A stretch of DNA of 36,011 bases from Streptomyces graminilatus. GTDB taxonomy: Bacteria > Actinomycetota > Actinomycetes > Streptomycetales > Streptomycetaceae. Positions within the stretch are counted from its first letter, which is position 1; each line of letters begins with the position of its first letter. Positions 1-9,533 of this stretch are shown in pieces. The notes under the pieces are model-generated. The model was not told the DNA's origin. It made no database searches and was given only the letters and a program-made list of their open reading frames with translations. Location of the stretch: the NCBI RefSeq assembly GCF_001418565.1, contig NZ_LIQQ01000076.1:1-36011 (forward strand), given 5' to 3'. Position numbers and translations under genes: made by a program.

Positions 1-1320
1 CGCCTCCAGTGTCCCGCCCACGCTCCGCGCCCGTTCCCGCATCCCCACCAGCCCGAACCCGCCGGTCCCGTCCAGCCCGTCCAGCCCGTCGGCCCCGGGG
101 GCATCCCCCACCCCGTCGTCCGACACCTCCACCCGCAGCGCGCCCTCACCCCCGTACAGCAGCACCCGTACCGTCAGATCCTCCCGTCCCCCGTGCCGTA
201 CGGCGTTCGTGAGGGCCTCCTGGACTATCCGGTAGGCCGCCGCGCCCACGGCAGGGGGCACCTCGTCCACCCGTATCCCCAGTTCGACCTCGGCGCCCGC
301 CGCCCGTGCCGTCTCCGCGAGGTCGGGCAGGCCGGCCAGGCCGGGGAGCGGGCCGCGTCCCTCGCCCTGGCCCGCCCGCAGCACCTCCAGCGTCGTACGG
401 AGTTCACCCCGTGCCGTACGGCAGGTCTCGGCGATGTCGTCCAGGGCCTTGGCGACCGCCGTCCGGTCCAGGCGGTCGGGGTCGGCGGCCAGGACGTGGG
501 CGGCGACCGACGTCTGGACGCCGACGAGGGTGATGGTGTGGGCCAGCAGGTCGTGCAGGTCGCGGGCGACGCGCAGGCGTTCCTCGGCGACGCGGCGGCG
601 GGCCTCCTCCTCGCGTGTGCGTTCGGCCCGTTCGGCGCGCTCGACGATGGCCGACACGTACTGGCGGTAGACGCGGACGTCGATGCCGAGGAAGAGCACC
701 GCGACGATCCAGCCGGAGATCCGCAGCAGCTCGAAGGCCTGGTGCGTGCTCACGGTGAGCATCACGCTCAGGGAGATGCCGAGAACCACGGCTCCGGTCA
801 CGATCGTGCGCAGCGGGCGGCCGGTGACGGCGACCGTGTACAGCACGATGTACGAGGCCGGGGTCGGCGCGGTGTGGTTGTAGTCGAGCGCGTGGTACGG
901 CACGACGAGCGCCAGCAGGGCCACGAGCGCCGGCATCGGACGGCGGCGACGCCACACGATCGGCACGTACGCGGCGAGCAGCAGCGCCCAGCCGAGCGCG
1001 TCGGGGCGGCCGCCCTGGTCGAGTACGTCCGGACGGCTGCTGCCCCCGTCGGTGAACAGGGCGAGGAGCGTGCCGATCAGCGCGGCGGTCAGCGCCAGCA
1101 GCACGTCGTTGCGGAGCGCGTGCGGGGCGCTGCGCGGGTCGCGGGTGATCGCCGCCATGATCCGCTCGCCCCACCCGGCGGGGGTTTCTCTTCCCGCGGT
1201 CGTGGTCGCAGTCGCACTCGTGGTCGTGGTCGTCGTGGTCGGCTGCACGGGGTCATCCTCCGCCTGCGGGCGCCTCTCCGTCAGGGAGGGGCGCCCGCTC
1301 GTTCGTGCGACGGATGTCAT
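1..1320 (-). CDS. Two-component sensor histidine kinase, NarL/DesK type (C-terminus cut by window edge)
   Basis: The reading frame runs off the left edge, so the last part of the ATPase domain is missing. The start is ATG at 1320. A Thr-rich N-terminus (about residues 30-45) is followed by several hydrophobic segments (about 75-205). A HisKA_3 dimerisation helix carries the phosphoacceptor in ARDLHDLLAH (His256), and a HATPase region has the N-box IVQEALTNAVRH and the start of the G-box (DDGVGD ... GFGLVGMRERA). The linker of the ATP lid has a short DGLDGLDG repeat. The ATG overlaps the TGA of the upstream MMPL gene (ATGA), so the two are probably translationally coupled. NarL-type kinases normally pair with a LuxR-family response regulator; that gene would lie off the left edge. 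The signal is unknown, although coupling to an exporter suggests an envelope or drug-stress input (inference). Confidence 0.93.
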   Translation of the reverse strand, partial: MTSVARTSGRPSLTERRPQAEDDPVQPTTTTTTTSATATTTAGRETPAGWGERIMAAITRDPRSAPHALRNDVLLALTAALIGTLLALFTDGGSSRPDVLDQGGRPDALGWALLLAAYVPIVWRRRRPMPALVALLALVVPYHALDYNHTAPTPASYIVLYTVAVTGRPLRTIVTGAVVLGISLSVMLTVSTHQAFELLRISGWIVAVLFLGIDVRVYRQYVSAIVERAERAERTREEEARRRVAEERLRVARDLHDLLAHTITLVGVQTSVAAHVLAADPDRLDRTAVAKALDDIAETCRTARGELRTTLEVLRAGQGEGRGPLPGLAGLPDLAETARAAGAEVELGIRVDEVPPAVGAAAYRIVQEALTNAVRHGGREDLTVRVLLYGGEGALRVEVSDDGVGDAPGADGLDGLDGTGGFGLVGMRERARSVGGTLEA

Positions 1321-3485
1321 ACGGGTTCCGGCTGCCGTTTTGGCCGTACGGCGTCCGGGGCGTCCGGGCCGGGCCCGCGGGAGAGCGCGCCCGGCCACCA
1401 CACCCGGCGGCCCAGCGCCACGCTCGCGCTCGTCACCAGGTAGGTGCGGACGAGGAACGTGTCCAGGAGCACGCCGACCGCGATCACGAACCCGAGTTCG
1501 ACGAGTTGGACGAGCCCCATGTTCGTCAGCACCGCGAAGGTCGCGGCGAGGACCAGCCCGGCGGAGGCGATGACCCCGCCCGTCGTGCGCAGCGCGGTGA
1601 GCGCCGCCGCCGCCGGTTCCGCGCCCCGCAGTGCCTCCTCGCGCATCCGGTGCATGAGGAAGATGCCGTAGTCGACGCCGAGGGCGACCAGGAACACGAA
1701 GGACAGCAGCCCGAGTCCGGGGTCCGTGCCATGGAAGCCGAGCAGCGGGCCGAACACCAGTCCGCCGATGCCGAGCGAGGCGCCCCACACCGCGACCACG
1801 GCGGCCACCAGCATCAGCGGCGCGACGAGCGAGCGCAGCAGCCCGATCAGGATCAGCAGCACGGACAGCAGCACGATGGGGACCACCACCCATACGTCCC
1901 GCGCGTTGGTGTCGACCAGGTCGATCTGCTGGGCGCTCGGCCCGCCGACGTACGAGCCCTTCAGGTTCTCCCTCAACCGCTCGATGGTCGCGGTCTCGGC
2001 GGCCGACTGGGGCGCGTCCTTCGCGAAGACGGTGATCTCGGTCCAGCCGTGGCCGGTACGTTCCTTCCGCGCGACGCTGATCCCGTCGGCGCCCCGGATC
2101 GCGGTCAGGGTCTTGTCGGCCTTCCCGGCCGGGGTGATGACGCTGATGGGCTGGCTGCCCCGGTCGGGATAGGCCTTGGCCAGGGATTCCATCGCGACGA
2201 CGGAGTCCGGCTTGTCGACGAAGGAGTCCTCCTGCTTGCCCGGTCCGGGCAGGTTCAGCATGCCCAGGGCGAGTGCGCCGAGCAGGACGGCGCCGCTCGC
2301 CAGGACCACCAGGGGGCGGCGTCCGGCGGAGCTGCCCATCGCGGTGAACAGCGACAGTCGGCGTGCCTTGGGCGTGCTGCCGTACGCGGGGACCAGTGGC
2401 CAGAACACACGGCGGCCCAGCAGCACGAGGATCGCGGGGAGCAGGGTCAGCATGGCGACCAGCGCGCAGAGCACGCCCACCGTGCCCAACGGGCCCATGC
2501 TGCGGCTGGAGTTGAGGTCGGCGGCCAGCAGGCACAGCACACCGGCGGCGACGGTGCCGGAGGAGGCGAGGACGGCGGGCCCGCAGCCGCGCAGGGCGGC
2601 CGTCATGGCGTCGTACGGCCGCTCGAAGCGACGAAGTTCCTCCCGGTAGCGGGAGACGAGAAGGAGGGCGTAGTCCGTGCCCGCGCCGAAGACGAGGATC
2701 GTCATGATGCCCGTGCTCTGGCCCGAAATCGTCGTACCGAAGGCCTGGTTGAGGCCGTAGGCGACGCCCGTCGACAGGAAGTCGGCGATGCCCGCGACGA
2801 CGAGCGGGACCAGCCACAGCACCGGGCTGCGGTAGATGAGGATCAGGAGCAGGGCGACCACGGCGACCGTGGTGTAGAGCAGCGGTCCGCCGAGCGAGTT
2901 GTAGACCCCGGCGGCGTCGGTGGCCAGCGCCCCGGGCCCGCCGACCTCGACACTCAACCCGCCCTCGGTGTGCGCGACTTGGCGCACGTCGTTGACGAGG
3001 GCGTCCCGCTTCTTCTCGTCGGTGCCGGGCTCGTTGCTGGTCACCGGGTACATGAGCGTGGTGCCGTCGGCGGAGGGCACGCCCTTCGGGGTGGCCGTCA
3101 GGACGTGCCCGCCGGCGATCCGGTCGACCTGTCCGGCGGCCGTGGTCCTGTCGGCTGCGGTGAGTCCGCCGTCGCGGTGGTAGACGAGGACCAGTTGGGT
3201 GGTCTCGCCGCCGGGCAACTCGTCCTGGGTCCTGGCCACTCGGGTGGAGTCGGCGTTCGCGGGCAGATAGTCGGTGATCCGGTTGTGCTGCACCTCGGAG
3301 AGCTTCGCCGCGAACGGGCCCACGATCGCGAGCACCCCGATCCACAGCCCGAGCACGAGCCAGGGCACGCTCCGCCCTCGACGCGCGCCCGCCCCTGTCT
3401 TCACAGCCCCTCTGGACCCCTCGGACCCCTCGGACCTCTTGGTCCCCTTAGCTCCCTTAGTCCCCTTGGTCTCCATGGCCCCCAT
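1317..3485 (-). CDS. MMPL/RND family transporter (YdfJ-like)
   Basis: A 722-residue membrane protein with the duplicated RND/MMPL layout: TM1 (about 37-57), a large external domain, a block of TM helices containing GAGTDYALLLVSRYREEL (about 267-285), a second external domain, and a second TM block containing GVDYGIFLMHRMREE. The GTDY/GVDY plus R-x-R-E motifs are typical of actinobacterial MMPL proteins that export lipids or drugs using the proton gradient; the substrate cannot be read from sequence. The N-terminus is a low-complexity Thr-Lys-Gly/Ser-Glu-Gly stretch from slipped repeats. ATG 3485 has GGGGAGGG about 9 nt upstream; a second ATG nine nt further in (3476) is a possible alternative. 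The stop overlaps the kinase ATG, so exporter and kinase form one operon. Confidence 0.93.
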   Translation of the reverse strand: MGAMETKGTKGAKGTKRSEGSEGSRGAVKTGAGARRGRSVPWLVLGLWIGVLAIVGPFAAKLSEVQHNRITDYLPANADSTRVARTQDELPGGETTQLVLVYHRDGGLTAADRTTAAGQVDRIAGGHVLTATPKGVPSADGTTLMYPVTSNEPGTDEKKRDALVNDVRQVAHTEGGLSVEVGGPGALATDAAGVYNSLGGPLLYTTVAVVALLLILIYRSPVLWLVPLVVAGIADFLSTGVAYGLNQAFGTTISGQSTGIMTILVFGAGTDYALLLVSRYREELRRFERPYDAMTAALRGCGPAVLASSGTVAAGVLCLLAADLNSSRSMGPLGTVGVLCALVAMLTLLPAILVLLGRRVFWPLVPAYGSTPKARRLSLFTAMGSSAGRRPLVVLASGAVLLGALALGMLNLPGPGKQEDSFVDKPDSVVAMESLAKAYPDRGSQPISVITPAGKADKTLTAIRGADGISVARKERTGHGWTEITVFAKDAPQSAAETATIERLRENLKGSYVGGPSAQQIDLVDTNARDVWVVVPIVLLSVLLILIGLLRSLVAPLMLVAAVVAVWGASLGIGGLVFGPLLGFHGTDPGLGLLSFVFLVALGVDYGIFLMHRMREEALRGAEPAAAALTALRTTGGVIASAGLVLAATFAVLTNMGLVQLVELGFVIAVGVLLDTFLVRTYLVTSASVALGRRVWWPGALSRGPGPDAPDAVRPKRQPEPV

Positions 3486-3585
3486 GTCGGGGCCCTCCCC
3501 TCGTCCGGACTTCTGGATGGATGACGCTCACCAGAATTCCGCCGCGCGGAGGCGGATTCGTCGCGCGGGAGGGCGAGTTCGGGGG

Positions 3586-3631
3586 TACTCCCGGGGGTGG
3601 CCGGGAGCGTCCGTTACTCCCTGAGGAGTAG
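3586..3631. promoter_or_regulatory. Candidate operator: repeated TACTCCC/GGGAGTA boxes upstream of the MMPL-kinase operon
   Basis: TACTCCC occurs at 3586-3592 and again at 3615-3621, 29 bp apart. The second copy forms a perfect inverted repeat, TACTCC-CTGA-GGAGTA (3615-3630). This lies between the stop of the TerB gene and the start of the MMPL gene, where a binding site for the response regulator of the adjacent kinase would be expected. The hairpin could instead act as a weak terminator for the TerB gene. Function is inferred from position only. Confidence 0.35.
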
Positions 3632-3643
3632 TGGGACGGGGTA

Positions 3644-4393
3644 CTACGACGGTGTGCGCGCCGCCGCCAGCAGCCGGGTCACGTCGTCGCCGCAGATCGT
3701 CAGTGCCGCCCCGACGGTCGTGAGGACGTCGCGTTCCGCCGGTGTGTACGGGCCGTCGGCCAGGGCGACGCGGGCGCCCTGGAGGAGAATCGATTCCCGG
3801 CCCGGGGTCGCCAGGTGGGGGGCCAGGGGGTCCAGGGCCTCGTGGAGCTCTATGGCGAGGCCCGAGCCGCACGGGGGGCCGAAGAGCCGGCCCGTGTCGG
3901 CGGCCAGGGCGTCCACCAGGGCCGCGAGCTGGTCCTCCGTACAGTCGTCGAAGCCCGCCGCGCGGACGCCGGTCACCGCTGTCTCCAGGGTGAGGCGGGT
4001 GTGGGTGCCGCCGGCGGCGAGGACCGCGAGGGCGACCGTGTGGACGGCGTCGCGGAGCATGGCGGAGAAGCGGGTCGTGGTGGGGTGGTCGAGGACGTCC
4101 GTGCCGTAGTGGTGCTGGCAGGCCGCGCATTCGACGACCGGGCCGGTCTCGCCGCGCGGCAGGATCGGCACGCCGAGAAAGGTGAAGCGGCGACGGCCGG
4201 TCAGCCGCTGGTAGTTGCGGTCTCCGCCGCAGCCCGGGCAGAAGAACTCGCCGTCACCGACACCGGCCCAGACCGTACGGGAGCCCAGGACGCGTGCCGT
4301 CCGGCCTCCGCGCACGAGGCGGCCGACCCGGCCGTCCCGACCGTCCCGACCGTCCCGGCTCTCTCGGCTGTCCCGTCCCCGTCCTTGGAGCAC
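3644..4393 (-). CDS. Zinc-ribbon / TerB-like tellurite-resistance family protein
   Basis: A 249-residue soluble protein. Two Cys pairs (CPGCGG, C52/C55; CAAC, C89/C92) make a zinc ribbon, followed by an all-alpha acidic region of TerB type (about 110-249, with LRDAVHTVALAVLAAGG and a repeat-like second half LLQGARVALADGPYTPAERDVL). TerB-like domains occur in tellurite and envelope-stress proteins and in many actinobacterial proteins of unknown job; no tellurite function is claimed. I start it at GTG 4393, which has CCGGAGG 7 nt upstream; an in-frame ATG at 4459 lacks such a site. The segment after the start (residues 8-30) is a low-complexity Arg/Asp/Gly tract (RDGRDGRDGR), coded by a 9-bp tandem repeat, and may be a strain-specific expansion. 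Confidence 0.8.
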   Translation of the reverse strand: MLQGRGRDSRESRDGRDGRDGRVGRLVRGGRTARVLGSRTVWAGVGDGEFFCPGCGGDRNYQRLTGRRRFTFLGVPILPRGETGPVVECAACQHHYGTDVLDHPTTTRFSAMLRDAVHTVALAVLAAGGTHTRLTLETAVTGVRAAGFDDCTEDQLAALVDALAADTGRLFGPPCGSGLAIELHEALDPLAPHLATPGRESILLQGARVALADGPYTPAERDVLTTVGAALTICGDDVTRLLAAARTPS

Positions 4394-4474
4394 GTCGCAC
4401 CTCCGGTAACTCCCCCACTGCCTGTTGCAGGGCGCGAGAGGTACCCCCACCGGCAACACCGCCGCGCTGGCGTG

Positions 4475-4504
4475 ATGTTAGCCACATTGTTCATGTGTAG
4501 TCAG
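4475..4504 (-). promoter_or_regulatory. Probable sigma-70-type promoter of the TerB-like gene with an embedded palindrome
   Basis: Read on the minus strand: -35-like CTGACT (4504-4499), an 18-nt spacer, then -10-like TAACAT (4480-4475). The spacer contains the inverted repeat CACAT-TGTTC-ATGTG (4483-4497 on the plus strand), placed where a repressor would block polymerase. No experimental support is visible. Confidence 0.4.
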
Positions 4505-4559
4505 TACCCAGGACCGGACCTGCCCATGACCAACCTGGGTTTGGCCAGTAAACGACGGC

Positions 4560-4591
4560 CGCCCCGCCCGCCACGAAGGGCGGACGGGGCG
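4560..4591 (-). terminator. Intrinsic terminator-like hairpin downstream of leuA
   Basis: CGCCCCGCCCGCC pairs with GGGCGGACGGGGCG across a 5-nt loop (ACGAA), starting about 22 nt after the leuA stop. There is no U-tract, which is common for Streptomyces terminators. It probably also insulates the TerB promoter. Confidence 0.75.
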
Positions 4592-4613
4592 TGAAACCAA
4601 CCGGTCGGGTGAG

Positions 4614-6423
<1,810 letters not shown>

Positions 6424-6432
<9 letters not shown>

Positions 6433-6483
6433 CTCACCGCGGCAGCTAAGGAGGAGCAGCCCGAAACGCATGATGCGAAGCAT
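6424..6483 (-). CDS. leuL: leuA leader peptide (leucine-sensing, 19 aa)
   Basis: A 19-codon frame reads MLRIMRFGLLLLSCRGEGL and then TAA. Four consecutive leucine codons (CTG CTC CTC CTT) sit at positions 9-12, and two more Leu lie at the ends. It lies 79 nt upstream of the leuA start on the same strand, with hairpins of attenuation type between them. Leu-rich leaders before leuA are known in Streptomyces; this one fits ribosome-mediated attenuation, where low charged tRNA-Leu stalls the ribosome and permits leuA expression. ATG 6483 has little Shine-Dalgarno; ATG 6471, five codons in, is an alternative start that keeps the Leu run. Confidence 0.85.
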
Positions 6484-6521
6484 GCTAGCCGAGCCGCGCC
6501 GGGTGCGCGGGCCTGTATCAC

Positions 6522-6549
6522 TATGCGGGACTGCTGCCAGTATGCGGGA
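6522..6549. promoter_or_regulatory. Direct repeat TATGCGGGA x2 in the leuA promoter region
   Basis: TATGCGGGA occurs at 6522-6530 and 6541-6549, 19 bp apart (about two helical turns), 40-65 bp upstream of the leader peptide start. On the leuA strand the copies read TCCCGCATA. It could be a tandem regulator site or include promoter elements. No -35/-10 pair is clear enough to name. Confidence 0.3.
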
Positions 6550-6681
6550 GCAGGTGGATAAATGGGGCAAAAGGTGTTCCATACCACTCCGTCACTGAAT
6601 GATGGCCTCCTTGCCCCGGTATTTCACCAATCATGGTTGCGGGTAGTGACAGCGGCATGACTGGATGCAAGGGTGCCGGGC

Positions 6682-7755
6682 ATGACGACACACGGGGGCC
6701 ATGAGCCCGTCTTCTGCACCATCATCCCGCCGCACGTCCTCGACAAGGCGGCCCAGTCCGACGACCCGGTGCTCGCCGGGCCCGCCCGCCGCACACTGGA
6801 GCGCGACGCCTTCGAGCGCACCCACAGGCGGCTGACCACCGTCCTCGGCGCACCCGCCGTCGCCCTGCCCGAGTCGGCGGCCGAGGGGAAGGCGCTGCGG
6901 ACCATCTACGACGCCGAACACGGCCAGAACCTGCCCGGCACCCTGGTCCGCTCCGAGGGCTCCGACCCGGGCCCGGACGCCACCGTCAACCGCGCCTACG
7001 CCGGTCTGGGCGCCACCTTCGACCTCTATCTGAAGGTGTACGGGCGCAACTCGATCAACGGCGAGGGTCTGCCGCTCGACGCCACCGTGCACTACGACGA
7101 GGACTACAACAACGCCTTCTGGAACGGCGAACAGATGGTGTTCGGCGACGGTGACGGCGAGATCTTCCTCGACTTCACCCTGCCCGTCGACGTCATCGGC
7201 CACGAGCTGACCCACGGCGTCACGCAGTACACCGCCAATCTGACCTACTTCGGCCAGCCGGGCGCGCTCAACGAGTCGATGTCGGACGTCTTCGGCTCGC
7301 TCATCAAGCAGTACTCGCTCGGCCAGACCGCCGCCGAGGCCGACTGGCTGATCGGCGCGGGCCTGCTCGCACCGCGCGTCACCGGCGTGGCCCTGCGCTC
7401 GATGAAGGCCCCGGGCACGGCGTACGACGACGACGTGCTCGGCAAGGACCCGCAGCCCGCGACGATGGACGGCTATGTCCGCACCGGGCGCGACAACGGC
7501 GGCGTCCACCTCAACAGCGGTATCCCCAACCACGCCTTCTACCTCGCGGCCACCGCCCTCGGCGGCCACGCCTGGGAGAAGGCCGGGCAGATCTGGTACG
7601 ACGTGCTGACCGGCGGCGAGCTGGGCGCACAGGCGCAGTTCACGGACTTCGCCACGCTCACGGTCGCCGCCGCGCGGGCCCGGTACGGCGACGGCGGCGA
7701 CGAACTCCAGGCCGTGCTGAAGGCCTGGGAGCAGGTAGGGGTGCGCACGCTCTAG
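6682..7755 (+). CDS. Protealysin-like M4 (thermolysin family) metalloprotease, cytoplasmic type
   Basis: A 357-residue zinc endopeptidase. The zinc motif is GHELTHG (H174, H178; catalytic E175), the third ligand is E198 in GALNESMSDVFG, and the transition-state His is in GGVHLNSGIPNHAF (H276). There is no signal peptide. Instead a short N-terminal propeptide carries the protealysin motif IIPPHVLDKAA, typical of the short-precursor M4 group that matures inside the cell. I prefer ATG 6682 (AAGGG about 8 nt upstream); GTG 6673 in frame would add three residues. It is transcribed away from leuA and sits 21 bp before the gene for its likely inhibitor. Cellular target unknown; protealysin-group enzymes have been linked to processing of host or cytosolic proteins. 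Confidence 0.93.
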   Translation: MTTHGGHEPVFCTIIPPHVLDKAAQSDDPVLAGPARRTLERDAFERTHRRLTTVLGAPAVALPESAAEGKALRTIYDAEHGQNLPGTLVRSEGSDPGPDATVNRAYAGLGATFDLYLKVYGRNSINGEGLPLDATVHYDEDYNNAFWNGEQMVFGDGDGEIFLDFTLPVDVIGHELTHGVTQYTANLTYFGQPGALNESMSDVFGSLIKQYSLGQTAAEADWLIGAGLLAPRVTGVALRSMKAPGTAYDDDVLGKDPQPATMDGYVRTGRDNGGVHLNSGIPNHAFYLAATALGGHAWEKAGQIWYDVLTGGELGAQAQFTDFATLTVAAARARYGDGGDELQAVLKAWEQVGVRTL

Positions 7756-7776
7756 TTCCGTACTAGACAGGGGCCC

Positions 7777-8043
7777 ATGCGTATTCAGGTGAGGCGTACG
7801 GGTGGTTTCGCGGGCATCGAACGGCACGCCCAGGTGGACACCTCGGGCCGCCCCGATGCCCACGAATGGCACGCCCTGGCCGGTCAGGCGGTCGCAGCCG
7901 GTCTGACCACCCGCCCGGCCGGGGTCCCGGACGGCTTCGGCTACGAGATCACGGTGGACGGGAAGACGGTGTACTGCGCCGACCCCCGGCTCACCGAGGA
8001 GCAACGGAAGCTGATCTCAAGGGTGTTGAAAGAGGGGGCTTAG
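7777..8043 (+). CDS. Emfourin-type protealysin inhibitor
   Basis: An 88-residue protein starting MRIQVRRTGGFAGIERHAQVD. The MRI...RxGGFAGI opening, small size and position 21 bp behind an M4 protealysin-like gene match the emfourin family, first described as the inhibitor co-encoded with Serratia protealysin and seen widely in bacteria. It would act in the cytoplasm as a slow tight-binding inhibitor protecting the cell from the protease (family knowledge). The second half (GFGYEITVDGKTVYCADPRLTEEQRKLI) is the conserved beta-hairpin and helix. ATG 7777 has a weak AGGGG site. The stop codon lies inside a 10-bp tandem duplication. Confidence 0.85.
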   Translation: MRIQVRRTGGFAGIERHAQVDTSGRPDAHEWHALAGQAVAAGLTTRPAGVPDGFGYEITVDGKTVYCADPRLTEEQRKLISRVLKEGA

Positions 8044-8056
8044 CACGGCTTAGCAC
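8037..8056. repeat. 10-bp tandem duplication across the emfourin stop codon
   Basis: GGCTTAGCAC occurs at 8037-8046 and 8047-8056, the first copy containing the TAG stop. It is followed by a looser 10-bp-period repeat, CGGGTGTCGG/CGGGTGTCGA. CGGGTGTC here could pair with GACACCCG near 8137-8144. Confidence 0.8.
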
Positions 8057-8133
8057 GGGTGTCGGCGGGTGTCGACGGGTGGGGTGGCGCGCGACTGGCT
8101 CTACCGGCTCAACTGGCTGTTCACGCCCAACCG

Positions 8134-8163
8134 TTGACACCCGTTACCCCCGGTACCCATGAT
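8134..8163 (+). promoter_or_regulatory. Probable promoter for a leaderless GH1 transcript
   Basis: A perfect -35 TTGACA (8134-8139) is followed after 18 nt by CATGAT (8158-8163). Seven nt later is A8171 of the ATG preferred for the glycosidase. No Shine-Dalgarno precedes either candidate ATG, consistent with transcription starting at the start codon. Confidence 0.45.
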
Positions 8164-8170
8164 CCGGCCC

Positions 8171-9487
8171 ATGGCGATCAACCCGATACCCCAGTTCCCG
8201 GCCGGCTTCCTGTGGGGCGTGTCCACCTCGGCGCACCAGATCGAGGGAGCGGCGGACCAGCGCGAGCAGTCCGTGTGGGACACCTTCACGGCCGAGCCCG
8301 GCCGGGTGAAGGACGGCTCGACGGCGGCGGTGGCCTGCGACCACTTCCACCGCTACCCCGAGGACGTGGCCCTGCTGGCCGGCCTCGGCGTGGACGCGTA
8401 CCGCTTCTCCGTCTCCTGGCCGCGCGTGAACTTCCCCGGCGGCCTGGACTTCTACGACCGTCTGGTGGACGAGCTGTGCGCGGCGGGCGTACGACCCGTC
8501 CCGACCCTCTTCCACTGGGACCTGCCTGCGGACCTGGACTGGCTGGAGCGGGACACCGCTTCCCGGTTCGCCGATCACGTGGCCGTCGTCGCCGAGCGGC
8601 TCGGCGACCGCGTGAACAAGTGGATCACTCTCAACGAGCCCGCCGAGCACACCCTGTTCGGGCACGCCCTGGGCGCCCACGCGCCGGGCAGACAGCTGAT
8701 GTTCGACGCGCTCCCGGCCGCCCACCACCAGCTCCTCGGCCACGGCCTGGCCGTACGGGCCCTGCGCGCCGCCGGTGCCACGGACATCGGGATCGCCAAC
8801 TCGCACGGGCCGACCTGGCCGGTGTCGCGGGAGCAGGCGGACCTGGAGGCGGCCGGGTTCTACGACCTCCTCCTCAACCGGCTGTTCGCCGACCCGGTCC
8901 TGCTGGGCGAATACCCGGAAGGCCTGGGCGAGTTGATGCCGGGCGACGTGGCGGCCGACCTGAAGGTGATCGGGGAGCCGCTCGACTTCTACGGCGTCAA
9001 CTACTACTCGCCGACGAAGGTGGGCGCGCCGCAGGGCACCGACATCGAGTTCGGCGGCCTGACGATCCCGGCCGAACTCCCCTTCTCCGTCCACGAGATC
9101 GAGGACGTCCCGGTGACGGACTTCGGCTGGCCCGTCGTACCGGAAGCGCTCACGGAGCTGCTCACCACCTTCCGGGACCGGTACGGCGACCGGCTGCCGC
9201 CCGTCGTCATCACCGAGAACGGCTGCTCGTACGAGGGGCTCGACGACCAGGACCGGATCGCCTACCTGGACGGTCATGTCCGGGCGCTGCACCGGGCGTT
9301 GGAGGCGGGCGTCGACGTACGCGGCTACTTCGTGTGGTCGCTGCTGGACAACTTCGAGTGGGCGGAGGGGTACGCACGGCGGTTCGGGCTGGTCCATGTG
9401 GACTTCGAGACGCTGGAACGGACACCCAAGGCCTCGTACGGCTGGTTCAAGGAGCTTCTCCGGGCGCAGAAGGACAAGAGGGACTGA
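8171..9487 (+). CDS. Glycoside hydrolase family 1 (beta-glucosidase type)
   Basis: A 438-residue (beta/alpha)8 enzyme that removes terminal beta-linked sugars with retention. It opens FPAGFLWGVSTSAHQIEG (substrate-binding Gln/His region), has acid/base Glu156 in TLNEP and nucleophile Glu349 in ITENG, and the aglycone-side motif VWSLLDNFEWAEGYARRFGLVHVD. No signal peptide, so it works on sugars that have entered the cell. ATG 8171 is chosen because a TTGACA promoter would start transcription there; ATG 8159 in frame would add four residues. The next gene is a sugar-type MFS permease 46 bp away, suggesting an uptake-and-hydrolysis pair for beta-glucosides or cello-oligomers (substrate inferred). 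Four copies of an 8-bp repeat cover the stop codon. Confidence 0.95.
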   Translation: MAINPIPQFPAGFLWGVSTSAHQIEGAADQREQSVWDTFTAEPGRVKDGSTAAVACDHFHRYPEDVALLAGLGVDAYRFSVSWPRVNFPGGLDFYDRLVDELCAAGVRPVPTLFHWDLPADLDWLERDTASRFADHVAVVAERLGDRVNKWITLNEPAEHTLFGHALGAHAPGRQLMFDALPAAHHQLLGHGLAVRALRAAGATDIGIANSHGPTWPVSREQADLEAAGFYDLLLNRLFADPVLLGEYPEGLGELMPGDVAADLKVIGEPLDFYGVNYYSPTKVGAPQGTDIEFGGLTIPAELPFSVHEIEDVPVTDFGWPVVPEALTELLTTFRDRYGDRLPPVVITENGCSYEGLDDQDRIAYLDGHVRALHRALEAGVDVRGYFVWSLLDNFEWAEGYARRFGLVHVDFETLERTPKASYGWFKELLRAQKDKRD

Positions 9488-9511
9488 GGGACTGAGGGAC
9501 TGAGGGACTGA
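9480..9511. repeat. 8-bp tandem repeat GGGACTGA x4 at the GH1 stop
   Basis: Exact units GGGACTGA run 9480-9487, 9488-9495, 9496-9503 and 9504-9511. The TGA of the first unit is the GH1 stop. Because the unit is 8 bp, successive TGAs fall in all three frames, so read-through in any frame is stopped. It lies between the two genes of the sugar operon. Confidence 0.95.
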
Positions 9512-9533
9512 GGGCGATCGAGGGCGGGCGAGG

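Noticed and set aside
193..1443. Long plus-strand reading frame opposite the sensor kinase
   Set aside because: It is the antisense shadow of the kinase; the product is Arg/Gly/Ala-rich with no domain, while the minus-strand product has complete kinase motifs.
1305..3524. 739-codon plus-strand frame opposite the MMPL gene
   Set aside because: GC-rich codon bias opens antisense frames; no recognisable fold and no ribosome site. The minus strand encodes a full MMPL transporter.
6631..8004. 457-codon minus-strand frame opposite the metalloprotease
   Set aside because: The protease frame has the HELTH motif and conserved length; the opposite frame has low-complexity Val/Gly/Arg sequence.
8044..8170. 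CebR-type operator for the beta-glucosidase
   Set aside because: The 14-bp TGGGAGCGCTCCCA palindrome is absent here.
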